From: Brenneria bubanii
Lineage (GTDB): Bacteria > Pseudomonadota > Gammaproteobacteria > Enterobacterales > Enterobacteriaceae
DNA: 64,000 bases
NCBI RefSeq assembly: GCF_022378355.1
Contig: NZ_JAKMAJ010000006.1
Coordinates: 1-64,000 of the forward strand
Direction of reading: 5' to 3'
This document shows positions 57,214 to 64,000 of this stretch, in pieces (position 1 is the first letter of the stretch; each line of letters begins with the position of its first letter). Made by a program: the position numbers and the translations under genes. The notes beneath the pieces were generated by a model. The model had not been told where the DNA came from. It saw only the letters and a program-made list of their open reading frames with translations, and made no database searches.

Positions 57214-57549
57214 ATCATGACCTGCCTCGGTCTTGAGCGCCGCATCCTGCGCTGGGCATATCACGGCTATTGATAATAAAAAAACCTATATTTCAAATGG
57301 TTTTATACAACCGACAGGAAATTTATCTATTATTCCTGCATAATCAAATAACCATCAGCATGCTCCCAACGGGTAAAACGACTGACGGCAGCCAACAATA
57401 TAAAATAGGACAATACTCATCGTCTGATACGAATATCCATTAGAATCGAACCTATATTATATCCAGACTCTTTCAGCATGCCGGAAACAAGATCGCGGTA
57501 ATCTGAAAGAATAAAGGATGTATGCATAAATCTGAATGGAGGATACACA

Positions 57550-58497
57550 ATGCCCCAGATTTTTACCCTCACCCTCGCCCCCTCCCTGGATTGCGCCACC
57601 ACCACACCAAAAATCTACCCGGAAGGAAAACTGCGCTGTACCGCACCGATATTTGAACCCGGCGGAGGTGGAATTAACGTTGCCCGCGCCGTCGTTCATC
57701 TGGGAGGCAAGGCCTGCGCCATATTTCCTATCGGCGGTCCAACGGGCGAACACCTGGCTGAATTACTCGAGCAAGAAGGCGTTGAAACGGAAACGTTGCC
57801 TACGCAGGACTGGACACGCCAGAACCTGCACGTCCATGCGGATAACAGCGGCGAACAATTCCGCTTTGTCATGCCCGGAGCCAGGCTGAGCGATAGCGAA
57901 TCTGACCGGCTGATCGAACGCATATTGAAAATTCCGGCAGGTTCGCTATTGGTCATCAGCGGCAGCCTGCCGCCGGGATGCGAGGTTGAAAAATTAACCT
58001 ATCTAGTGAAACAGGCTCAGGCGAATAAATTGAGCTGCATAGTCGACAGCTCTGGCACGGCGCTGCAGGGTTGTCTGGAGCAAGGAGGACTAGCACTGGT
58101 GAAACCTAATCACAATGAGCTATCGGCGCTGGTCGGACGTCCATTGGAAAGTCCCGACGATGTGTATAACGCCGCATCCGAACTGATACGCAAAGGGGCG
58201 GCTGAACGCGTTGTCGTGTCTCTGGGCCCGCAGGGGGCGCTGGCGGTCGATCGCAAAGATTGTATACAGGCCGTGCCGCCGCCGGTGAAAAAAATGAGCA
58301 CCGTGGGTGCAGGGGACAGTATGGTCGGCGCAATGACATTAAAGCTGGCAGCCGGAGCCGGACTGGGAGAAATGGTGCGCTATGGCGTCGCCGCAGGAAC
58401 CGCGGCCACCTTGAATCAGGGCACGCGTCTCTGTTCAAAGGCGGATACGCAACGCGTGTATGATTACATTTGTCAGAGCAAAGCGTTAACCGACTGA
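57550..58497 (+). CDS. pfkB: 6-phosphofructokinase II
   Basis: 315 aa PfkB/ribokinase-family sugar kinase that phosphorylates fructose 6-phosphate to fructose 1,6-bisphosphate. It follows E. coli PfkB closely: IFTLTLAPSLDCATTTPKIY, PEGKLRCTAPIFEPGGGGIN (substrate site), ISGSLPPG, VKPNHNELSALV, and the ATP/anion-hole signature MSTVGAGDSMVGAMTLKLA with the catalytic Asp. GGAGG lies 7 bases before the ATG. Transcribed alone. Confidence 0.96.
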   Translation: MPQIFTLTLAPSLDCATTTPKIYPEGKLRCTAPIFEPGGGGINVARAVVHLGGKACAIFPIGGPTGEHLAELLEQEGVETETLPTQDWTRQNLHVHADNSGEQFRFVMPGARLSDSESDRLIERILKIPAGSLLVISGSLPPGCEVEKLTYLVKQAQANKLSCIVDSSGTALQGCLEQGGLALVKPNHNELSALVGRPLESPDDVYNAASELIRKGAAERVVVSLGPQGALAVDRKDCIQAVPPPVKKMSTVGAGDSMVGAMTLKLAAGAGLGEMVRYGVAAGTAATLNQGTRLCSKADTQRVYDYICQSKALTD

Positions 58498-58551
58498 TTG
58501 GAAGAGCGCGTTGACTTGCAGGCTGTGGCCGTTGCAGGGAGCCGATTAGCT

Positions 58552-58588
58552 ACAGGGGGATGTCGGCATAAGGCATCCCTCCCCCTGT
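58552..58588. terminator. Terminator between pfkB and cbpM
   Basis: ACAGGGGG and CCCCCTGT pair, with further imperfect GATG/CATC pairing inside. It lies between convergent genes and could serve both. Confidence 0.6.
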
Positions 58589-58594
58589 CAGGCG

Positions 58595-58900
58595 CTATGA
58601 GTCAATCAGAAAACGACTCAGCTGTCTGCGCAACTGATTATTCTCGTTTTTAAGCTCATCAATCTTATCCAGCAGCGTCAGCGTCATCGCGATGCCGGAC
58701 CAGTCTATATCCAGTTCAGCCTGCAACCGCTGTGCGCGCCGAAGACAACTCAGCGCATGATAATCAAAAACCCAACTCGGTTTCTCAGGCTCAAGAGGAA
58801 CAATGACGCCCAGCCCCACAACTTCAATCAGCTCATCCTGAGAAATATTTACTGACTGACACAGTTCCACCATCGTAAATGTCATTTCTTCAGTCATCAT
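58595..58900 (-). CDS. cbpM: Chaperone modulatory protein CbpM
   Basis: 101 aa from the ATG at 58900, where GGGAG (inside the cbpA stop region) is spaced 5 bases upstream; an ATG at 58912 precedes that site and is less likely. The protein matches CbpM along its length (FTMVELCQSVNISQDELIEV; EVVGLGVIVPLEPEKPSWVF; ELDIDWSGIAMTLTLLDKID; a C-terminal coiled-coil-like end). CbpM binds the J domain of CbpA and blocks its co-chaperone and DNA-binding activity. Gene pair typical of Enterobacterales. Confidence 0.93.
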   Translation of the reverse strand: MMTEEMTFTMVELCQSVNISQDELIEVVGLGVIVPLEPEKPSWVFDYHALSCLRRAQRLQAELDIDWSGIAMTLTLLDKIDELKNENNQLRRQLSRFLIDS

Positions 58901-58902
58901 GT

Positions 58903-59853
58903 CTACTCCCATCCATCCCGAGGATTAAACGCGGCCTGTTCGGCTAACTGTTTCCATAGGGCACTGACTTTTTCATCTGGTTTCGGGGGCATAACCACTT
59001 TCAGAATGGCGTACATATCGCCGGCCCCGCTTTTCTTGCTCACCAATCCTTTACCTTTAATCCGTAGCCGCTTGCCGCTCTGGCTGCCGGGTGGAATGGT
59101 CAGAGCAATCTTGCCGGTTAAGGTCGGCACTTCTATTGCCGTTCCCAGTGCCGCTTCCCAAGGCGCCAGCGGCACGACGATATGCAGATCGTGACCATCA
59201 ATATCAAACAGCGGATGCGGCGCAAGACGGATAATCAGGAATAAATCGCCATTTGGCCCACCGCCGAATCCGGCGCTGCCCTGCCCTTTCAGACGAATGC
59301 GCTCGCCGTTGCCAACGCCTGCCGGAATTTTGACATTCAGCGTTTTACTGATTTCCTTGGTCTGACGTCCGAACGCATCATAAACCGGTAAATGATAAGA
59401 AATAGGTCGGGTCTGTTCGGTTAAGGTTTCCTCTAAAAACAGGGGCACCTCCATCTCGAAATCCTGACCACGGGCATGGTGGGCGTTTTCGGCGGAAGCG
59501 CGTTGTCCCCCTGCGGCATGACGGCCAAAAACGGATTCAAAGAAATCAGAAAAATCACGTGGATTACCCTGCGCACTATGCCAGGTCTGCTCGCCGCCGC
59601 CATAGTTTGGCGGCGGTTCGGAAAAACGTGGATCGTTGCGGTGTAATCTTAGTTCGTCATATTCGGCGCGGCGCTCGCGGTCTTTTAGCACTTCATACGC
59701 TTCGGCGACTTCCTTAAATTTGCTTTCTGCATCCTTCTCAGCGCTGACATCGGGGTGATATTTGCGAGCCAGCCTGCGGTAGGCCGTTTTGATCGTTTTC
59801 AGATCGGCGGATGGGTCTACTTCCAACGCAGCATAGTAATCTTTGAACTCCAT
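58903..59853 (-). CDS. cbpA: Curved DNA-binding protein, DnaJ homologue CbpA
   Basis: 316 aa. J domain at residues 1-70 with the HPD motif ([12 protein letters not shown]), a Gly-rich linker, and two DnaJ C-terminal beta domains ([40 protein letters not shown]). No zinc fingers, as expected for CbpA. It works with DnaK and binds curved DNA in stationary phase. AAGGTG lies 8 bases before the ATG; cbpM follows immediately. Confidence 0.95.
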   Translation of the reverse strand: MEFKDYYAALEVDPSADLKTIKTAYRRLARKYHPDVSAEKDAESKFKEVAEAYEVLKDRERRAEYDELRLHRNDPRFSEPPPNYGGGEQTWHSAQGNPRDFSDFFESVFGRHAAGGQRASAENAHHARGQDFEMEVPLFLEETLTEQTRPISYHLPVYDAFGRQTKEISKTLNVKIPAGVGNGERIRLKGQGSAGFGGGPNGDLFLIIRLAPHPLFDIDGHDLHIVVPLAPWEAALGTAIEVPTLTGKIALTIPPGSQSGKRLRIKGKGLVSKKSGAGDMYAILKVVMPPKPDEKVSALWKQLAEQAAFNPRDGWE

Positions 59854-60324
59854 GCGTTAACACCTTAAATTCAATAGGTTATGCGATAGAAATCATCTAT
59901 TTTTTTAGATAGGTCACTCGTTCTCGTTCATATCTTTTATCGATCATACACCTTTGATAAAACCGCAACCTCTCTTAAAAAGGTAGACGATTAGCCAAGG
60001 TTTCGATAAATATTTAAGAAATATCACCCGGCGTCGGGCCCCGGCGCATTCAGCAAAAACGGAATATTTGCACCGCTTTTAATGCGCGCGCCGGACATAG
60101 CGCTTTTTGTCGATATATTGAATCCATCGGCAAGCGTCCGTTTCCCCGCGGGTAGCATTATTGGCCTACAGTTAGATAAGATGGCGCTGTGCGAAGTGGT
60201 GTGAAGTTAACAACGGCAAGATATAACCCCTGTTCGCGCGACAATCAGATCCATCTATCCTTACTGTCTGTATTTCGAACCACATAAAAGCCGTGACGCA
60301 TGAATTCCAAGGAGCGTTGAACCG
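59854..60324. other. Intergenic region between cbpA and yjbB
   Basis: 471 bases with both promoters expected (divergent genes). AT-rich next to cbpA. The AAGGAG Shine-Dalgarno of yjbB lies at 60309-60314. No clear operator seen. Confidence 0.4.
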
Positions 60325-61950
60325 TTGTTAACTCTGTTTAACTTACTGTCTGCTATAGCATTATTGGTATGGGGCACACACATTGTTCGCACCGGCATTA
60401 TGCGTGTGTACGGCGCCGTACTGCGCCGGGTATTAAGCCGCAGCGTGGAAAAAAAGCCGCTGGCCTTTATTGCCGGAATTGGCGTTACCGCGCTGGTGCA
60501 AAGCAGTAACGCCACGACGCTGTTGGTCACCTCTTTTGTCGCGCAGAACCTGGTTGGGCTGGCGCCGGCTCTGGTTATCATTCTCGGCGCCGACGTCGGT
60601 ACGGCCCTCATGGCGCGTTTGCTCACCTTTGACCTCTCCTGGCTTTCACCGCTATTTATCTTTTTCGGCGTGGTCTTTTTCCTGGGTCGAAAGCAGTCGC
60701 GAGCCGGACAGCTAGGCCGCGTCGCTATCGGTTTGGGCTTAATTCTGCTGGCTCTGCACCTGATTGTGGAAGCGGTGACGCCGATTACTCAGGCTTCCGG
60801 CGTACGGGTTATTTTCTCCTCACTAACCGGCGATACCATGCTGGATGCCTTGGTTGGCGCAGTGTTCGCCATCATCAGTTATTCAAGTCTGGCCGCAGTG
60901 CTGCTGACCGCCACGCTGACCGCCACCGGCATGATTTCATTCCAGGTCGCCCTCTGTCTGGTGATCGGCGCCAACCTCGGCAGCGGCCTGCTGGCGGTGC
61001 TCAATAACAGCGCATCGAACGCCGCCGGCAAGCGGGTCGCGCTCGGCAGCCTATTGTTTAAATTCATCGGCTGCGTGCTGGTGCTGCCATTTGTGCATCT
61101 GCTGCCGAATTGGCTTGATAAACTGCCGATGAGCGATGAAGAGCGGGTCATTTTCTTCCACGTTTTCTACAACCTGATCCGCTGCCTGGTTATGGTGCCT
61201 TTTGCCGGACCAATGGCCTCGCTCTGCAAACGGCTAATCGTCGATGAACCGGAAAACGATCTGCGGCTGAAACCCAGACACCTGGATATCAGCGCGCTGG
61301 ATACTCCGGCGCTGGCGTTGGCCAACGCCGCGCGGGAAACGCTGCGTATGGGCGATGTTCTGGAACTGATGATGACCGCATTCAGCAAAGTGATTCACGG
61401 CATGCCGCGTGAAGCGCGTGAAATACGCAAGCTGGATGACGATGTCGATGTGCTTTATACCGCCATCAAGCTCTATTTGGCGCGGATACCTAAAGAAGAT
61501 TTGCCAGAAGAAGACTCGCGCCGCTGGGCGGAAACCATAGAAATGGCCCTGAACCTTGAGCAAGCCGGCGATATCGTAGAACGCATCAGCGGCGATGTGG
61601 CGGATAAGTCGCTGGCGACCCGGCGCGCGTTTTCCGCCGAAGGGCTCAAAGAGCTGGAAGCCTTGTCTGAACTATTGCTGAATAACCTGCGTCTGAGTTT
61701 ATCGGTGTTCTTATCGCGTGATATCACCAGCGCCAAACGGCTACGCCGCGCCAAACACCGTTTTAATCTCACCAACCGTCGATTCTCCCACGCGCATGTC
61801 GACCGCCTGCATCAGCAAAATGTACAGAGCATCGAAACCAGTTCTCTGCACTTGGGCCTCTTGGGCGATATGAAACGCATGAACTCGCTGTTCTGCGCGG
61901 TGGCCTATAGCGTACTGGAACATCCCAATGACGAGCGGGAAGAAGAGTAA
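60325..61950 (+). CDS. yjbB: Na/Pi cotransporter family protein YjbB
   Basis: 541 aa. The start is TTG at 60325, with AAGGAG 10 bases upstream; the N-terminus then aligns directly with E. coli YjbB (MLTLFNLLSAIALLVWGTHI). Two Na/Pi repeats carry the QSSNATTLLVTSFVAQNL and GADVGTALMARLLTF signatures; the C-terminal 200 residues are a PhoU-like helical domain. E. coli YjbB exports phosphate. Monocistronic. Confidence 0.94.
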   Translation: MLTLFNLLSAIALLVWGTHIVRTGIMRVYGAVLRRVLSRSVEKKPLAFIAGIGVTALVQSSNATTLLVTSFVAQNLVGLAPALVIILGADVGTALMARLLTFDLSWLSPLFIFFGVVFFLGRKQSRAGQLGRVAIGLGLILLALHLIVEAVTPITQASGVRVIFSSLTGDTMLDALVGAVFAIISYSSLAAVLLTATLTATGMISFQVALCLVIGANLGSGLLAVLNNSASNAAGKRVALGSLLFKFIGCVLVLPFVHLLPNWLDKLPMSDEERVIFFHVFYNLIRCLVMVPFAGPMASLCKRLIVDEPENDLRLKPRHLDISALDTPALALANAARETLRMGDVLELMMTAFSKVIHGMPREAREIRKLDDDVDVLYTAIKLYLARIPKEDLPEEDSRRWAETIEMALNLEQAGDIVERISGDVADKSLATRRAFSAEGLKELEALSELLLNNLRLSLSVFLSRDITSAKRLRRAKHRFNLTNRRFSHAHVDRLHQQNVQSIETSSLHLGLLGDMKRMNSLFCAVAYSVLEHPNDEREEE

Positions 61951-62123
61951 CTTCCTCCCTTGCCTGGCCTGTAATGTAATTCATTGTAAAATCATGCAGG
62001 GCGCGGCGTTCGAAGGGCGCCATACCCTAGCCGCTATAAATAACCCGTGCTATCTTCCTAATTGAATTACTTGTGGATTACCTACCATTAACTTTTTATT
62101 AACTCAAGTACAGAGGATCGGTT

Positions 62124-63011
62124 ATGGCACGTATGACTGCAAAAGATTTTTCGCCGGAATTGCTTGAGCTGTACGATTACTATGCGCATGGCAAGATCAG
62201 CAAACGAGAGTTTGTCTCTATGGCGGCAAAATTTGCCATCGGCGGAATGACAGGTATGACGCTGCTCAGTTTGATGAGTCCGAATTACGCGCTGGCGCAG
62301 CAGGTTGAATTCACCGATCCCGCCATCATCCCCGAATATATCCACTATCCCTCGCCTTCCGGTCATGGCGAAGTGCGTGGCTATTTTGTGCGGCCCGCCG
62401 CGGCCAAAGGCAAGTTGCCGGCGGTGGTGGTGGTGCATGAGAATCGCGGATTGAATCCTTATATAGAAGACGTGGCTCGCCGAGTCGCGAAGGCCGGCTT
62501 CATCGCGCTGGCGCCCGACGGGCTTAGTTCGGTGGGCGGTTATCCCGGAAATGATGATCAAGGACGCGAGCTGCAACAGAAGGTCGATCCCACCAAACTG
62601 ATGAATGACTTTTTTGCGGCGATCGACTTCATGATGCACCATCCGGCCGCTACGGGTAAGGTGGGGATCACCGGATTCTGCTATGGCGGAGGCGTCTCGA
62701 ATGCGGCGGCCGTCGCGTTTCCCGATCTGGCGGCAGCCGTTCCCTTCTACGGACGTCAGGCCAATCCCGAAGATGTTGCCAAGATTAAAGCGCCGTTACT
62801 GATCCATTACGCTGAGTTGGATACCCGAATCAACGAAGGTTGGCCGGCTTATGAAGAAGCATTGAAGGCGGGAGGTAAAACCTATGAAGCCCACATTTAT
62901 CCGGGAGTGAATCACGGTTTTCATAACGATTCGACGCCACGCTACGATAAAGCCGCCGCCGATCTGGCCTGGGCGCGCACCATTACCTGGTTCAACCGCT
63001 ATCTGACGTGA
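62124..63011 (+). CDS. Dienelactone hydrolase family protein (YghX-like)
   Basis: 295 aa. The N-terminus has a Tat-like segment ([20 protein letters not shown]) with Lys-Arg instead of Arg-Arg, followed by a hydrophobic stretch and YALAQ, so export is possible but not certain. The alpha/beta hydrolase core has the nucleophile Cys in [14 protein letters not shown], the acid in [12 protein letters not shown] and the His in [22 protein letters not shown] upstream of the ATG. Substrate unknown; closest family known to me is E. coli YghX. Confidence 0.87.
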   Translation: MARMTAKDFSPELLELYDYYAHGKISKREFVSMAAKFAIGGMTGMTLLSLMSPNYALAQQVEFTDPAIIPEYIHYPSPSGHGEVRGYFVRPAAAKGKLPAVVVVHENRGLNPYIEDVARRVAKAGFIALAPDGLSSVGGYPGNDDQGRELQQKVDPTKLMNDFFAAIDFMMHHPAATGKVGITGFCYGGGVSNAAAVAFPDLAAAVPFYGRQANPEDVAKIKAPLLIHYAELDTRINEGWPAYEEALKAGGKTYEAHIYPGVNHGFHNDSTPRYDKAAADLAWARTITWFNRYLT

Positions 63012-63056
63012 TTTTCAATCAGCGTCAATTCGCCAGCGCGTCGAGATTATCAGCGA

Positions 63057-63076
63057 TGCCCGGGTCTTCCCGGGCA
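63057..63076. terminator. Hairpin between the hydrolase and receptor genes
   Basis: TGCCCGGG / CCCGGGCA, 8-bp perfect stem with loop TCTT. It lies between convergent genes. No clear T-run on either side. Confidence 0.5.
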
Positions 63077-63101
63077 CGCCAAGACGACTCAGGCAAAATT
63101 A

Positions 63102-64000
63102 TCAGAAGTTGTAGGTAACACCCGCGTAGTAAGCCCTTCCCGGCTCATTATAGGTCGATGCGCCTTCGTTTTCGCGATAGACGCGTTTGTCGAACAGATT
63201 GCTGATGCCCGCATTGAGCCGCAGATTTTTTACGATGTCATAATTCACACCGACCCCTGCGACAGAGTAAGCGCCGATTTCCTGAGTGGACATACCGCTG
63301 GTATCGCTAACCGTTTCCGCATACTGCCGCGGTTTTTGGCGACCATACAGGGTCCAGGCCGCATTGGTGGACAGCTTATCGGTTACCTGCCACTCCAGCA
63401 TGGTATTGATGGTGTACTTGGGGATCACAGACAGCGGATTGCCGGTATCTTTATTTTTGGACTCAATCATATAAGTGGCATTGGTTCGCCAGTCCAGCGT
63501 ATCGCGCACCAGCGGCACCGTCAGATTCGCCTCCAACCCTTCCACCACCGCTTTGCCGCCGTTTTCCCAACGCAGCACATTATATCCGTTGGATGATTGA
63601 CCGACGACATCCGTACCGGAGACGATTTTATTCTTATAGTCGTTGCGAAAATAGGTGATGCCGGCATCGTAGCCGTTATTGCTGAATGACAGACCGATTT
63701 CCTTATTGACGCTGACCTCCGGTTTCAAATCATCGTTACCCAACAGATAGCATTGTGAATAACCTATCGGGCAGCCGTTACCACGCGTCGCCAGTAAATA
63801 TCCTTCGCTGGACTGATACAGGTTGGGCGCTTTGAACACCCGGGCGATGCCGGCCTTCAGCTTGAAATAATCGCCCAGTTCCTGAGAGGCATTCAGGCTT
63901 GGACTCCAGTTCGAACCAAATTTGTTGTGATAATCCAGGCGCAGGCCGGGTATGACATGGGTGCCCGGAGTGGCTTCAATATTATCCTCAAAATAAACCG
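63102..64000 (-). CDS. TonB-dependent ferric-siderophore receptor, FepA-like (3' part)
   Basis: The C-terminal 298 residues lie in the window; the gene continues beyond its right edge, so the start, signal peptide and plug are not seen. The sequence follows FepA closely: HVIPGLRLDYHNKFGSNWSP, GIARVFKAPNLYQSSEGYLL, CPIGYSQCYLLGNDDLKPEV, VNKEIGLSFSNNGYDAGITY, NLFDKRVYRENEGASTYNEP, and a terminal aromatic strand GVTYNF. It imports an iron-catecholate siderophore, probably enterobactin or a relative, across the outer membrane. It has the conserved Cys pair of FepA's loop region. Confidence 0.9.
   Translation of the reverse strand, partial: VYFEDNIEATPGTHVIPGLRLDYHNKFGSNWSPSLNASQELGDYFKLKAGIARVFKAPNLYQSSEGYLLATRGNGCPIGYSQCYLLGNDDLKPEVSVNKEIGLSFSNNGYDAGITYFRNDYKNKIVSGTDVVGQSSNGYNVLRWENGGKAVVEGLEANLTVPLVRDTLDWRTNATYMIESKNKDTGNPLSVIPKYTINTMLEWQVTDKLSTNAAWTLYGRQKPRQYAETVSDTSGMSTQEIGAYSVAGVGVNYDIVKNLRLNAGISNLFDKRVYRENEGASTYNEPGRAYYAGVTYNF

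Overview
The window reads as chromosome of a plant- or insect-associated enterobacterium. E. coli-like core genes (ghxP, yjcE-type antiporter, acs, lpxP, pfkB, cbpA-cbpM, yjbB, fepA-like) are interleaved with accessory cassettes. The style fits Pectobacteriaceae (Brenneria, Dickeya, Pectobacterium, Lonsdalea); the genus is inference from gene content only. No rRNA, tRNA, CRISPR array, intact insertion sequence or prophage was seen.

Layout. 1-6.2 kb is a decayed accessory zone: a small lipoprotein, an FtrA-type regulator, an EamA exporter, then a run of small orphan immunity-like genes (one barstar-like) mixed with at least five start-less coding fragments on both strands. 6.7-15.5 kb is a dipeptide-type ABC importer operon (SBP, two permeases, double ATPase) co-transcribed with a CocE/NonD-type hydrolase, followed by a wrecked PucR-type regulator and a cytosine-deaminase-like amidohydrolase: a scavenging module. 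15.6-19.2 kb holds small housekeeping genes and a broken acetyltransferase. 19.5-23.2 kb is an exported FAD oxidoreductase, an outer-membrane channel and a LysR regulator. 23.5-27.0 kb is nifJ. 27.2-33.2 kb is a MocR regulator divergent from a five-gene operon (cytosolic SBP-like/decarboxylase-like protein, C-N hydrolase, amino-acid ABC importer), with a 28-bp operator-like dyad between them.

33.5-40.2 kb carries a chemoreceptor with a near-consensus sigma-28 promoter, an L,D-transpeptidase with a repetitive acidic tail, and a MarR-EmrA-EmrB efflux operon. 41.3-43.6 kb is gene-poor apart from an orphan PAS protein. 43.6-52.8 kb has acs, a two-component system behind a Fur-box-like site, an Na+/H+ antiporter, ghxP with a PurR box, and lpxP beside a cold-shock gene. 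53.9-57 kb has a double-Mop molybdate-binding protein and two YdiV-like degenerate EAL genes, each preceded by the same 29-bp dyad; the first overlaps an unlisted 41-codon membrane-protein ORF. 57.5-64 kb is pfkB, cbpM/cbpA, yjbB, a dienelactone hydrolase and the 3' part of a FepA-like receptor that leaves the window.

The most promising unexplained material is the twin YdiV-like locus with its shared dyad and small membrane protein, the MocR-controlled decarboxylase/amidase/importer operon, the immunity graveyard, and the Fur-box-fronted two-component system.
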